A stretch of DNA of 64,000 bases from Drosophila persimilis. Lineage: Eukaryota; Arthropoda; Insecta; Diptera; Drosophilidae. Of the stretch, positions 1-13,761 are shown in pieces. Made by a program: the position numbers and the translations under genes. The notes under the pieces are model-generated. The model was not told where the DNA came from. It made no database searches and worked only from the letters and a program-made list of their open reading frames with translations. Each line of letters begins with the position of its first letter. Within the stretch, counting starts at the first letter, position 1. The stretch is from positions 11,470,001-11,534,000 of the forward strand of contig NW_020825298.1 in the NCBI RefSeq assembly GCF_003286085.1, in the 5' to 3' direction.

Positions 1-2040
1 TCCAAATCGGTTCAGATATGTCTCAAATGGAGCTGCTAGACTGTGCTCATAATTTGTAGAGCTCATATCTTGATCCGACATCCAATTATGGCAACAACAA
101 AGGCTAATAGCACACATTTCTTCGAGCATTTACATAAATTAGCATTCAAATTGATGGGAAAAATGTAAATGGTGGCCTGGAACATATGTTTATGGGGTGT
201 TAATCAGCTGCTAATCAACCTCTGGTCACATACCCAACACAGGCACCTAAATGCCTCACTCTCCTTCTCCTGTAGGGTATCCCAACAAATCCCTAAGGCG
301 GCCGCTTTTTTTTTTCTGCTGCTGCTTTCAAATGTCTTGCATTGAGAAATATGATTCGAGATTTTGCTTGGGGGCCACTCAAAAGTCAATAAGGAATGCC
401 CTGCCTCTCTCGGGAGGAAGTCAGGAGCAACTGGTTTCGGGCTCCTTTGTTCGGTTGCTATTCATTGTATGTCGATAGAGGGGGGGCGGGGGGAGGGGAG
501 GGGCCATCTGCCCATCTTTTCAGCCCATCTCCAATGACCTTTTGGCTTGGCGAAAATTGCAAAGAAAATGCGAAAAGTCTTTGAGGCGGCAGGCGAATCA
601 TATTGTTGCAAATGCCGTCATCATCTCTCTCCCTCCCTATCTCCCTCTCCCTCCCCCTCTCTCTCCCCTTGCCCATAATTTGCTGCTTTGGCTTTTTGAA
701 TTTTATGCTTAGAGCCAATATGATTTATGGCTAATGCTAATGGCTAAATGTCAAGTGTCCGAGTGTCTTCTTGGATCCCGACTTTCGAAATGGCAACATC
801 TACAAGTAATTGAGTTTTAGTGTTATCAGAGCCATTGAAAGGTCTGACAGGCGAACAATAAATACTCGCGAGTGCGGAAATAGTAAAAAGAAAAGGTAAT
901 AAAGAGGTTTTAGGCAGTTATGGAGGTGCCAAAAGCCACCTACGTCCTAGTCCTGGTCTTTGGATACAGCCGGAGACTTAGTACAGCCCCTAAATGCAGA
1001 TATTTCTAGCCTTCAAGCAATACTCTACCACTTTTCATTCCTCCAAGCCGTGGCCTCAAAAGCTACAACCTGCTTAAATGGGTTGCTGGGTGGAGCACGA
1101 GGAGGAGGTGGAGGAGGGGCACAGGGCACACACATGCCAGCCCCTTTATACTGTTGGGGTTTCCAGAGCCCCCCCCCCCCAATAGGTGCCAGCCAATTAT
1201 TTTTATTTATACTCGTATTTGCAGACAACAACCTCAAGGCTGGGCCTCTGTCTCTCCGTCTCTCTGTCTGTCCGTGGCGAGCATGTGTTTGAGTTCTACC
1301 GAGTATCTAATGGTTTTTGATAAATTTGTTTATTTTGAACCCCGAAAATAAACCAAGAGGGAGAGGCAGCCACTGGGTGGTGGCTCCCCTTCATATTTTG
1401 TATGTGACTGCATTTTGATTAAGTAGAAAATTTAATTTGTTAACATTTGAACCTCCATTCGAGACGGAAAATTCTCGAGTCGCATAAATCAAAACCGCAT
1501 TGACAGGCGGGTATATTTTTCTGGATTTTTTTTGTGGAGTGATAAAGTCTGAAGGCAGTTTATCAAAATACTTGTCAGTTAGTTGCGAGTGTATCTGAGC
1601 GACTGCGAGGCGGTGCCTTGGGGTATCTGTGTTGCAATTAAGAGAAATTGCCGGCCAACAGACATAAATAGAAATTAAAAGCGCAATGCGAATGATATTA
1701 CACCATTAAATGCGCCATTTAAGTGCAAGACACGGCGACGACAAGCAACACGATGCGATTTAATTACAGCAAATTGCAGAGATGTTTTCTTTTGCTTTGA
1801 TGGGGAGGGTGGGGAGCCAGCTATGTGTTAATCCAATTTGTGTGCCATTAGATGGCCCGTTGACCCACATAGAGCTCCAAGGAGGAGGAGGAGGAGTAGC
1901 GATGCACTCACTAGGTAATTGCTGTGGACGCACACCGCATTGGCAATGTCAAGGTAACCAGTTTTGATTACAGTCCCCAGATCTTCCATCACCATCTGCG
2001 TCATGACATAATTGGCAATGACTTTGTGACTGATTCGAGT

Positions 2041-2131
2041 GCAGGGCAGAGGCAGAGACAGGGGCAGAGGCAGAGGCAGGGCAGAGGCAGAGTCAGAGGC
2101 AGAGTCAGAGGCACAGGCACAGACAGAGGCA
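2041..2131. repeat. GGCAGA minisatellite/microsatellite
   Basis: About 90 bases of imperfect hexamer (GCAGAG with GTCAGAG and CACAGG variants). The array is purine-rich on the plus strand. Confidence 0.85.
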
Positions 2132-2310
2132 GTACCACATTTCACTGCAGGATATCCGTCTCAGAGAATTTCATAATTTTCGAAAATGCTCGCTCTCTGC
2201 AGCCTGGCACTTGACTTGATTGATTGCCAACTCAGTGACTGCCATCGGAGGCAATTTCCACTCGAGGAGCTCACAGGAGAGAGCCGTCTAAGCCCAGAGC
2301 CACATTTGCA

Positions 2311-2327
2311 TGTGTGTGTGTGTGTGT
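2311..2327. repeat. (TG)n microsatellite
   Basis: About eight TG dinucleotides in a row within non-coding DNA. Confidence 0.9.
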
Positions 2328-5300
2328 ATCTGTGGCAGATTACACTTCTTCGAGTGTGCAACGAGGAGGCATGACAGCTTTGGCATGGCGAATGATCGAT
2401 TATCGAAGCAGTGGGTTACCCCCCCTGGTTACCCCTTGGACTTGTGGCAGAAGAAACTCATTATGTTGTGCAAATATTTAAAAGATTTCGAAGCAGGCCT
2501 GTATTTGGGATCTCCCACAGCCCAGGCCCTGTAGGGTATCCCTGGGTTTTTCCATTACTCGAGTGCAGCAGATGTCATTGGCATTCAGGCAGCTCCATCC
2601 AGACAAGGCCTCCCCCCCTTTCTATCAGTGTCGACGGGTAAATGACTCCAATTTGATTTGTTTGGGTTTGTTTGATATTGCTTTTGAGGCAGCCAGGCAG
2701 GGGGGGAGAGGGAGGGGGGACAACGTCTGTGTATTGTATAAATTGTAAATTGTCTTTATCAATTTGAAGTGCTGGGCGGATTATTTATGCAACTTGCCAT
2801 GAATATTTTCATAGATAAAGTGCGTGCCCGGTTCTCAGGCCTTAGGCCGAGCCACAGATACAGATACATTCACAGAGTCCGAGTCCGAGTCGGCTCAGTG
2901 ACGGTTTTTGGGTCACTTTGGGCTTAAATTACCCGCCAGAGACCATGGGCAGAGATTGGCGTAGCCGTTGAAATATTTAAATGCTTTTGCCGCTGACAAC
3001 TTCATTCGAGTGCAAGTGTGGCATGTGGCATGGGTGGGAAGTGGCAAATCAAGAGTCCAGTTCTGGTCATTGGCAGGCGATTATGCCACATCTCTAGCCC
3101 GAAGCCCGACAGCCAGGCTACTGGCTGCAAAATAACAAAATTAAGGCAAACAAAGGCAGGGGATTAAAATAGGAAGCTGCCCACACACAGCACACACCAC
3201 ACACAGCACACACAATGGGCAATCAGCGAGGGTCCTTCGCTCTAATTGCGCTTCCTTTGTGCGTGAGGCGGGGCGTGAGTTTCGGGACAGCAAAACAGGA
3301 TTGTCCCAGCGTCCGTCCAGCGGTCACTTTCCCCATACAAAATCGCTTCTTGCCACATTAGCGTGGGCCCCGGGACACAGTAGGGAGTGGCAATCGAACC
3401 AGTAATCGTAATCGCCGAAGAAGAGCCACCGCATAGCCGCAAAATATCGACAGCTGCCGCTGCACATCCCTCCTCAAATGAGGCGCATCTAAGCCTTTGT
3501 TGCAAATATCTCTACGCATTTTTGTGGATTTAGGTGTGTTTTTCTTTTTTTTTGGCACTCTCTCGAATTGCTTCATTTTTTCGTTGAACTTTCACTTTGT
3601 TTACGGTTCGTTTTTAATTAATTTTTATGATTTTTTTGTCCCAAAAAAAGACGTACATCAATTTTTAACCCTTTAACAACTTTTGACAGATTTATGGCTG
3701 AGACTTTTGCGGGCAAAAGGGTGGGGAAAAGGGTTGGTTATGGGTTAGTTTTTGGGTCGCTAGTTGGCACTTGATAACTCACATGTGTTGAAGGCAAATG
3801 GGCGGAGGGGTGGAGGGGTGGGGGTCCCTGATCGAAAATGTTCTCATTTTTTTTTGCTGGGGGGTGAAGCAATCATAATTTCATATTTACTTTGCGAAAT
3901 TATATTTGTTTTACTTTCGGGCGGGTCTGTGCCTCTGCATCCTCGTAGATGAGGAGGGTTTCCTTTCAGTGAGTGGCAAGGCATATCCACAAAAAAAAAT
4001 TACTTTCCTTTTAATGAAAATTATGTTTTTTTTTGGGGTAGAATTTCAAGAATTTGATACCCAAAATTAGTGGCAGAAAAGTCTTTAATGGATTAAAGGC
4101 CCAACAGATATTTAAGGCCGATTGACTGTTTCTGCCAGTGAATAATAATTGTTTCAAGTTCAAAATAGTCTCTGTTTTTTTCTGGGTCAGGCTTCAGGTC
4201 AGGCTATAAATATTCTTCTGCGTATATTTTTCTAGACACTTGAGGTCTGCCATCTCCATCTCCATTTTCGCCTGTCACTTGAGAGGCTGTCGGATTTTGA
4301 ATTGTGGCTACCTGTTCGTGGAGTCCGAGTGTCGTTCTCCATGTGTTTTGACTGTACTTCGATGAACAGCAGCTGCCGCGCCCCGATCACTCGATCCCAT
4401 GACTACATGAAAACTAAATTGCAGTGGCAGTGGCAGTGGCAGGGGCATTGGCGGCGGCTACTTGAAAACTGTGGAACAGGGCGTGAAATGTTGTGTGACG
4501 CTGTGACGCGGTGCCGCGTTGCACGTGCAGCAGGCAGAGATAATGACGTTTGACAGACGAGTATCGGGCCACGCGCTGGCTCACGGGTGTGAATCGCTTA
4601 CGAATGACGAATGTGTTGTTGTGCCAGCTCAGGGACACTTTCGAGAGGCCAGAAGGCAGCAGCCAGGCAGGCGTAACTCCTAGTTCCTGTCACAGACAAT
4701 TTGTCACAAATCAAAACGAAAGCAAAGCCAAGCCCGGAAGCGCGCCCTAAAGGGGTGGCTCTGGCTGCGCCTGCGCTTCCTTCTGTCAGTCCTTCCTCCT
4801 GTATCTCCTCTGCCGTGCTCTGCCGTGCTGTGTAATCCATCAAATGACATTCGTTGTGCCTCTCGCTGGATGAAGCGTGTCAGTGGCACGCCTACCAGCT
4901 GGCTCCTGGCCGAGCCGAGCTCCTATCCCAGTTCTAATTGCTCGTAAAACCCTGCAGCTCGTGCCATAAAAATCATCGACCTGGAGAGCAGCAGATTTTC
5001 TGTTGTGACACCACGAGAGAGGTACAGCCAGGCACTGGTTTTATGGGCTCGTAACTTGGCCTAATTAAATGCAATTAGTTCAGACAGGCAGCTGCTTGCA
5101 GGACACTCGCCAAATAGGCTGGAAAAATGCATAAAAAATGTACATATATATATTTTCTTTGTGTCACAAAATCATAAAAATGTTACAAAAATTTCCTATA
5201 CTTTGATTTGATTTTCCTGTGCCCTGCCCTGCCTCTGCCCTCAGGCGTTTCCACTCTCCAAAGGGGTTCGGTGCCTTTTTTTAATGTATTTTTTATGAAT

Positions 5301-5480
5301 ATTTTGGGCTTGTTGCACGCCTAATGACTGCACACCCCTGAGCGCACAGATTTCTATGTATTCCACGAGTTTATATGAAACCGAAGAAGCATCGACTCAT
5401 TGGGCAGCCTTGACGCGCCTCCAAAGCAAAGAAGAGAACATATTTACACACATCTTGCGGCCTGTCGTCACCCGAGCCGT

Positions 5481-5507
5481 GCCTCATGCCTCATGCCTCA
5501 TGCCTCA
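5481..5507. repeat. GCCTCAT heptamer repeat
   Basis: Three perfect copies and a partial fourth copy of the seven-base unit. Confidence 0.85.
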
Positions 5508-7639
5508 CCTTCTAATTAATTAGCCGCCCCAGCAGATGGTGGAAGGTTGCAGGTCTTTTGCTCGGGTGTGCTGTCTGCATAATTAGGCAAAGATGCGCCC
5601 CGAATGATGACGTATGTACGTGCCCCGAAAAAACCAGCCCACAAGCTGCTTTCCGGCTCAAGGCTGTGCTCGACTGAACTCCGTTGAACTCCGGGGACTC
5701 GGGCGGGTCTGGAACGGCTCTTAACTATTCCGATGCCAAACTACTTTGTAGTCATCTTTAAGAGTCTGGCGGAACTGGTTTCGTTCTGGATTCCTACACA
5801 AAGATTCCTAAACGATCGTAAATTTATAGAAACAGAAAGTAAATGTTGCCTGGTTGTGGGCTGATTTACGGCGGAAGAGTGACGAGGGGAGTTATAAGGT
5901 ATTTAATGGGCTACAAGTGGTTTCCATTAGGGTTAGAGGGGGTTATAATACAAGCTTTATAAACTAGCCATAGACTAGGGATAAAACCCTCTTAACAGGC
6001 ATAGAGTAACGTCCAGATTTGCCCTATAAAAAATGCCAATAACTCCCAAACTTTAAACAGATTTATAAACACTTAGACCCCCCCAAATATCCCTGCATTT
6101 CCGCTCATATTTTATCACAGTAGTGGGCGCTCCTTCCCCCCAGAATAAAGTCCAATTTTTTATGTAGTAACTTTCGTGCCTTGCTTGCTGCATAAAAAAG
6201 TTATGAAGCTCCAACTCCCAGCACTTTACAACTCCATTTTCACCGCCACCCGAAAAAGGAAACCCAGAGGCAGGGGGGGAAATGCAAACAGAACTTGAGA
6301 CTTTTTGAAAATTGAATTCAGAGCACGTTCCGGCGTAACCGAAAAGCATGTGTGCCTCCGTATCCGTATCCGTATCTCTATCTGTGGATGGAACATATTT
6401 ACTTGTGGCCGAAAATTCCATTTCATTTCCATTTGCAAGCGAATTTCCAATTAATGAAGCATTAAAATTTTTTCGGCACAAAAGATTGCAATGTCGAGAT
6501 AAAAACCCACCGCAGAACCGCAGAGATAATAAAGGAGAGAGAGGGGGGTGGGGAAAACTGCGTTGATTGCAATCAGGAGTGTGTCCTGTGTACCGTTTAA
6601 GGATCATCCTCGATGAGGGAATATGTAGAGCAGCGGGGGGTTGCAACATACTCGAAAAATATGCCACAATTCGGTGGCAGTCTCTCTGTTTCGAGTGGGA
6701 TACGATTCACGCTTGAGGGAATTCTCGACAGGCTGCATAATGAACTAGAATGTGGCTGCCGCCAGTAGGCGAGTGCCGCTCGAAACCACAGGCACATTCG
6801 ATTCGATTTTCGATTAACGAATGTATCAATCTAGACAAAACTATTTAAGCGATCCATTCTCCGCTGTCAATCGGGTTCTCTCTCTCTGTACCGAAAACGT
6901 GGGAGCCCCGACCACTGGCCATATATCAATCTCAATCTGGGTATTCGTATCAATCCGCAGGCTCCACAAAAACTTTGCAAAGCGTGCCACACCGCGCGGC
7001 AACAACAAACACAAAAACACACACACACGAGAAAACGAGCCGCGACTTAAATGAAATTGGTGCAATTTTGATTGATTTATAATTGAATGTGAATTGTTGA
7101 TAAGATTATGATAAACGACATTCACATCTGCGGATCTGGGGCAGGGGGGACTTGGGGCATGGAGAGTATGCCATGGATCTGTGGCAGCTCCTGCTCTGAA
7201 AATCCCAAAAAAAAAAAACAGGTTAACGGAGGACTGTGTCCACGTCCACACTATCGCTCGTCCATCGTCCATCGTTTGGCGTCGGCGGCATTGCCAATTT
7301 GATGGCAGCCGCTTCTCGTTTGTCGCCACAAGCCAGCGAAACGCTTGAAAGCCCATGAGAGGGAAATGAGAAAGGTTGAATGAGGGATACTCTTCTACTG
7401 AGGAGGGGAATCTCTAGAGCAAGAATTTGGCTGGGCAGGCTTGAAGGATGTAGAAAAGGGAAGGGAAAGTGGGAGAACAGGAGGAGCCAAAGGAGGCGCG
7501 ATAGATAAATGGAGATAGCTATATATAAATAGATAAATATGTGAACAGATATATACATAGATAAAATAAAAGAACTAAAAAACGTACATATTCTAGGTAA
7601 TATTCTATGGAAAACTTGGTTTAAATATCAAGGAAAATT

Positions 7640-7960
7640 TGGAAAAAATAATAAATAAATATTATAAATAATAATGAATATAATACAAAAATAAATAACA
7701 ATCAATATAATAAATCATAATAAAATACTAAATAATAATAAATATACTAAATAATAATAAATATACTAAATAATAATAAATAATAATAAATATAATATAA
7801 TATAATATAATATAAATAATAATAAATAAATAAAATAAATAATAATAAATATAATAAACGATAATAATAAATATAATAAATAAAGTAAATAATAATAAAT
7901 ATGATAAATAATAATAAATATTATAAATAATAATATGTATAATAAATATGAAATAATGAG
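7640..7960. repeat. AT-rich AATAATAAAT low-complexity block
   Basis: About 320 bases almost wholly of A and T, built from AAT, AAAT and ATAATA units. The minus strand is open for 80 codons only because of this composition (I/L/Y-rich); it is not a gene. Confidence 0.9.
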
Positions 7961-10900
7961 ATGTGTAAATGCCCTAACATTTTTCAGACAATCTTGCAAC
8001 AATTTCAATCTTTACCAATTCCAAAAATCCTGTAATTGAAGCACTGAAAATGTATTATATCCTTTAGAACGATATCTTCTGGAAAAAGATACATTTAATT
8101 AAATAGTAACCTCTTTAATCCGAAGGTTAAGATCATTTTTGACGAACTCTAGAGAAGATAATGAAAGTATAAGCATAAGGAGAAATTCTTGTAGGAAATA
8201 CATAATATTTATAATAGATTAAGACCTCAAAAATGTATCTGATAAACCCTATCCATCTTCAAACAAAAATATCGTCATGTTCCTTATGCCGAATACCCTT
8301 CCACCGTCCCAATCGATAGAGTAGAGTCGTTAAAAAGTCTATCGTCGAATCGTCGTCAGATTGGCTTGAAATGCATAATTTTCGTTTGATATCCGATGGC
8401 GATTTGCATTTTTGTCGCTTTTGTGGCTGGCTTTATGCATAATAAAATCAATAAACGAACATTGAAAACTGCATATCGCGAGACACTGGAGCTCTGCGAG
8501 TGCTCGTTTTTGAAGGCGACATTTAATTGCGATCGAGGGGCAGAGCGAGGGGGGGTGGGGAGGCCAGATTTAGTGCGTGGAGCTGTAATTTTTGGTTTGT
8601 CACTAGGAAATACAGAGTTGGAGTTGAGTTAGGAGCCAGCCCCGAAATGCGGGCCAGAGCTTAATTTAAACAGGAAATTATGAATGTTGACTGCAATTTG
8701 TTTATGCAGCTGGTGACTCAGGCCCCCTTCAGAGCCGCCAGTGCCGCCAGTGCCACCAATACCCTCCGAATGATTGGCCAAGATTGGACGCGTGTATGGG
8801 ACGATAAAGTTAATTTACTTTGCTGTTTTCTCTGTCTGTTTTTCTGTGTGTCTTGTGTGTGTTTTGTCGTTATTTTGATGGCGAATATTTCACGCTACTT
8901 GCTGTCGATCGGCGGTCAAAAGGTGCCTGCCTGCCTCCGATCAACGTCTGTCACGGATCATTAGTGTGGCTCAAAGGAGCCGTGGCAGGAGCCCGATCCC
9001 CAGCCCGAGTCCGAGTCATGGTCTAGTATTGTCGACAAGCTGCAATATCCATAATTAGTCATGTGCGTCGCCTGTCACGGCGCCTGAATGGAGTTGCTGC
9101 CTTCTGCTGACAGATGTCCTGCTCTGTTCTTTGAACAATAAGATCTCCGAACCCGCACTCGCAAGTAGGGGGCATATTGAAGGTTATTAGTCATTGATAG
9201 GCCGCACCTTCCACCGCATTGTGCACGAGTATCTACGTATCTACGTATCTGGGTATCTGGGCCTGGCCTCAACTTTTGCAGTCGGCCCCTGGAACAGAGG
9301 TGTTGTCCATATGCGGTGAGGGTTACGTTGGAAGATTAACAATGACAGTGGGGTTTCTCAGGAGCAGGAGGAGGAGAGGGAGGAGGAGAGGGAGGAGGAG
9401 AGGGAGGAGGAGGAGGAGAGGGAGGAGGAGATGATTGAATTTATAGAAGAATATTGCGGGAGCTGCTGCCTGTGGAAAATCTTAAAAAATTAGTTGGAAA
9501 ATTTATTTTTGTGGTATTTTTAAGAGATCTATGATGAAAATCTTGGAATCTTGGGAAATCTTTAAAATCGGTAGAAAACAAATTCCTAAAGGCCCCCTGC
9601 TCCCTCGTTTCGTTTGCTTGCGCCTACCCCAGGCTCACTCGCTTCGTCCGCTGGCTCCGATATGAGTCAAATATTGGACTACGATCCAAATCTTTCGTAT
9701 AAATTAGAGAGATGATCATTGCAGGAATATCTTAGGAGAAATCATAGGAGATCTAAGTAAGATCTAAGCAGAACCCATCTCAAGGCTGATCGTAACCGAT
9801 TAGTGGATGATCCGTCCCACAGATCGAGTGGCGGAACCCTGCTAAAGACCGTCTAAAGCAATCCCCTATTTATTTCCTTCCGGCTCCTCTTCTTTCACCT
9901 TCTAGCACTTCCGTTTGTGGATTCCCCAGGCCACATAGTATTTAAGCACTTTCCAGCAATCTCCTTTAATCTCAATCTCCTTTTCAAGCCACATAACACA
10001 CTCCGGCGTTTATCTTCCAGTTACATCATTAGCCGAGACAATCTCCTACGAAAGTGGGGAATAGTTTCCCCCAAAATAAGCACCACAGATCATGTCTCCC
10101 CCCAAATCGAAATCCCCATGCAGCGAGCCACAGTGAACACTCATTAGGCGCACGCCAAACAAGCCGCCAACCATTCACCGACTTTTCTCCCGGAAAGCAA
10201 GCCCCCGCCCCCCTCCACGAAAAACTACTATCGCCATTCTCTCTCCCAATTAATTACCCCCGGAGTGGCCGGACAACAAAAAAAAAAAAGAGTCACTAAA
10301 TCATTTTGAACTTGACATTCGGTGCGAGGCGAATGCAAATCGTTGGCTTTCGACTCCATGCGAGGCGATTAACGGCGGGGGGCGGGCGGGCGGCCGATCG
10401 GATCGGAGAGGTGTCGTATGGCCTTTAAATTTATGCCGAAAACTGGACACCCGACAGCAAGTTTTACAGAAGAAGGAGCCAAAGCAACGAGCACTCGTAT
10501 TGGCCGGCAAACATGATTTAATGAGCATTTATGCAAATGATCGGACCCGAATGTGTCCGACACTGGTCCTCCTGGTTTTCTGTGTGTGTTATCCTTTAAG
10601 CAGCCCTCAGCTCGAGGCTCGTAAATCATTCGAATCCGTGTGTGTGTGTGTGCCCTGTGGAGGGGTGTGTGTGAGAGGAAAAACAAACCTAGGCCCTGGG
10701 AGAGAGAGACGACACTTTGAGCTGCAATCAGGCGTAAAAAGATGCTGCCCAAAAGCAATTTTCACTTTTGGTTTTTCGGTTTTAAGGTTTTTGTTTGGGT
10801 TTTTCCTTTTGCCATTCGATTGCCCTGGAGGGGACAGGGGACGGGGGACATTGACTGAGAGATTGAGGTGGGTCCATCATCAATTTTGCAACAATGCGAC

Positions 10901-13565
10901 AAAATCGTCTGCGGTGAAGTGCAGCAAAGGGCAGTAAAGACTGCAAGATACCTAGGGAAATGGTTTATACATGGAAAACATGAGAATATCTTGATGAAAA
11001 GGCTTTAAACCATCGGAGGGAAGATATATTCCTCCATGATCAGGGTCTTGGGGGGTAAGAGGGCTCTTTAAACCTCCTTAAAATCATCTGTAACTAAAAG
11101 TACGGAGATATACCCCATGAATGGCTTGATTCCCATAGAAATCTTCACTTCTTTTCGCCAAAATATCCACCCCACTCCCTGCCCTGGTGGCATACATCAT
11201 CCACTCCTGGGCATGCCCTTCAAAAAACCCCATATGATGGGCAAAACAATTGTCTGGTCTGGTCCCTGCCATGCCTCAGTGGACCGACGCCCAAGCAGCC
11301 GCATTGACAGTCCCCAAAGCCCTTTCCCTCTCCCTCTCCCCCTCCCCCTCCCTCTCGGTTGATTTCTCTCTGTTTATGCGGTTGCCTTTTGGCTGCTTAT
11401 TGATTTTGGTCAAGTTTTGCCTCTCGGTTCCATCTCCCTTTCCCCCAATGTTGCCGTTTGCGGCTGAGGTGTGAAATCAATTGGAAAATGCGCTTAATGA
11501 TTTTCCCAGATTTGAGCTTTTGCTCTAATGGCTAAACTGTACTTTTGCCGAGAGGGGGCTGGGGGTTGGGCAATCCGATTGGGCCACACCCATTTCCTTG
11601 GCTGGAAAATGTGTAGCAACTGTCGGCAAAGGAATGCAGCCAGACGACAGACACCCCTTGCAGATGGGCAGGGCAGGGGTGGGCAGGGCAGGGCTGGGCA
11701 GATGGGTGCTGCTCTAAGGGTTGCCCGAGACAATGACTTCTTGCAGGCAGCCCAAAACGATACAAAAGTGCAGCAGGGCATACCTTCTACTCCTTCTCCT
11801 TGGGCGCTCCTTGGTGCTGGCACAATTATGTCAACTTTTTGAACTCCTTGAAGAATGGAACTCCTGCCATTCGCCTCGGGGCGGAAGTGTGCGCCGTGCA
11901 TCGCTTGCAATTCGAAAACGATCAAGCGGAACTCTCTCTAGCACCGTAATTATGCCAGCACCACGGGGTGAACCCTTTTGAGGGTGGCCCCTGCACTTGG
12001 GCCAGTCTTTCGATATGGATATGGATACGGGCTGCATAAGTATCTCTCAAGATTGAGACAGCCTCCCTTTTTGATTGGAACTAGAGAGGTCTCTCAGCCT
12101 CTGCTTGTATCTGATGTTAAATTATGGACTCCCACAGAGATGATTGCCAGAGCAAGAGAACGGCTTGAAAGAAGGCCGCAAAGGGAGATACTTATTGTAC
12201 TTCCTGTAGTTGATAACTACCCCTCCTCTCCAGACCCTCTCCTGGCCCTAGTACTAGAGCCCAAAAGTTTTCAATTAACTTGATAGCCAGACCCAGGCTA
12301 AAGATACAAAGATACATGCTACTCATATGCTTGCATATGGCCCCAAAAACCGAAATGGGAGGCCATTAGAATCGACTACATTAACAATATTGGCAGTGAC
12401 CCCGCTCTGGGAGGGAGAAGGGTCTCCGGCAAAAGGGTTTTAAACAAGAAAATTATGCGTGTCCATGGCCCTACCCCCGACTCCCTTCCCTCCATTCCCT
12501 TTCCCCAGAAAAACCGAAGGTGAAAAAAGCTTTTAATGCCCAAAAAAGAGAATGAGAGTTTTTCTGCTTTGCACACCAAGAAGAGAGGGGGGACGGGGTG
12601 GGGTGGGGGGCGGAGAGATGCCCAACGACGATTAATATCACTTAATTAAGGTGAAAATTTAGATGCCCGACAGCTGTCAGAAAGCGGCCTATGAAACGTA
12701 TCAAATGGCATAAAATACTCTGGAAACACAGGAAATAAAATATCATTTTTTTTTAGCCCAATTTTTGGGCTGTTTTTTTTCGGGTGGGTTTTTGCCCAAT
12801 TGTCCGTGTGCTGGGGATTAGGGATTTGCCGAAAACATATATTAATAGTCTCGGGCGGCCAGGGACAATGACGGCAATCAAATCGTATTTGCCGAAAGCG
12901 GATTTTGATGGCAATCAATCAGAAAATATCCCAAAAAAAAAAGAGGTCCCCTTTCCGGGGTAGGAAATCAAAGCGCATTTAACTTTTGTGGTTCTGTGCA
13001 GAATCAGCCCCTGAAAAAAAATTGCAACGAGCTGTCAACGAGTCGAGGGGGTCGCCATAGGAATCGAAGTCGAGGGTCGGAATGGGAGTCCGACTGGGCG
13101 ACTGGGAGACTGGGAGGAGACTGGAACTGTTGTCTGACTGCAATTTAATCTGTCAGACAAGTGTGGCTTGTCTCTTCCGCATTTTGTCATGTGCAAACTG
13201 GATTCATAGGCATATGCCACAGAGCCAGAGAGGCCACAGAGCCAGAGACCAGAGCAGAGTGCGGCATTGTCTGGGCCGAGTCATGTCTCTAATGCAGTCG
13301 CCTGCACACCACTCGCATAGATGGATAATGGGCCTTGTGGCTTGGACAAACAATGGTCTGGTTAATTGAATTGCTTTCAATGCGTGGGCCCCCTGGCCCC
13401 CGACCACCGACCACCGATCCCCGCCCCCGCCCCAAGGCTCTCTCTTGTGCAACAGTGTCTCACGGCTTTAATTGTATCGATTTCATTTGAATTTCGCCTT
13501 TCAGATAGATTGATAGATAGATTTCCCTTCCGCTCCCCCCGCCAAACTTTTCGAATCTTTATCTT
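7961..13565. other. Non-coding stretch up to the 3' end of the Frizzled/LDLa gene
   Basis: No frame has coding character or a recognisable domain. The stretch contains a purine-rich repeat at 9361-9430, a TG/GTGT patch near 10645 and C-rich pyrimidine runs near 11328-11356. Confidence 0.6.
9361..9430. repeat. GGAGGAGAG purine repeat
   Basis: About 70 bases of almost pure G/A in GAGGAG and GAGAGG units. Such a strand-asymmetric purine tract can form triplex structures; that role is not shown here. Confidence 0.9.
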
Positions 13566-13569
13566 TTTT

Positions 13570-13761
13570 GCTACTCACTTCTTAGACTTTATTCAATTTA
13601 CATACACATAAAAATAGTCAAAGAAATCTCATTAAAATCTAGCTAAAAACTAACTTAAATTCGTACATATAGCGAGCGCGAAGAAGAAATAAAATACAGA
13701 TACGGATAGAGATAGAGATATAAATAACCATTACAAGATACAAGATACAAGATACATCACT
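13570..13761 (-). other. 3' untranslated region of the Frizzled/LDLa gene
   Basis: After the TAG stop the minus strand runs through about 190 bases of AT-rich sequence without coding character. It includes three tandem TGTATCT/TGTATCTTG copies just after the stop and short TATCTC repeats. It ends near the AATAAA at 13593-13588. The cleavage point is inferred to lie 10-25 bases past the hexamer. Confidence 0.7.
13588..13593 (-). terminator. Poly(A) signal AATAAA
   Basis: A canonical AATAAA on the minus strand lies about 170 bases after the stop codon of the Frizzled/LDLa gene. It supports a true transcript end here. No coding exon on the same strand is visible between it and the left edge. 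Confidence 0.7.

Larger units (their letters stand above)
1..7640. other. Non-coding flank, left end
   Basis: I see no convincing gene here on either strand. Open frames are short and compositionally biased, and the 204-codon minus frame at 6053-6667 lacks any recognisable domain. The stretch holds small repeats: a GTATCC triplet array near 6360, GCCTCAT copies at 5481-5507 and G- and T-runs. SRCR or trypsin exons of the Frizzled/LDLa gene would be expected on the minus strand here if it continued; none is visible. Confidence 0.6.

Noticed and set aside
6053..6667. 204-codon minus-strand frame
   Set aside because: No domain, no splice context and no codon bias. A DTDTDTE stretch comes from a GTATCC hexamer repeat.
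7766..8008. I/Y/L-only minus-strand frame resembling a membrane peptide
   Set aside because: It is produced by the AT simple-sequence block.
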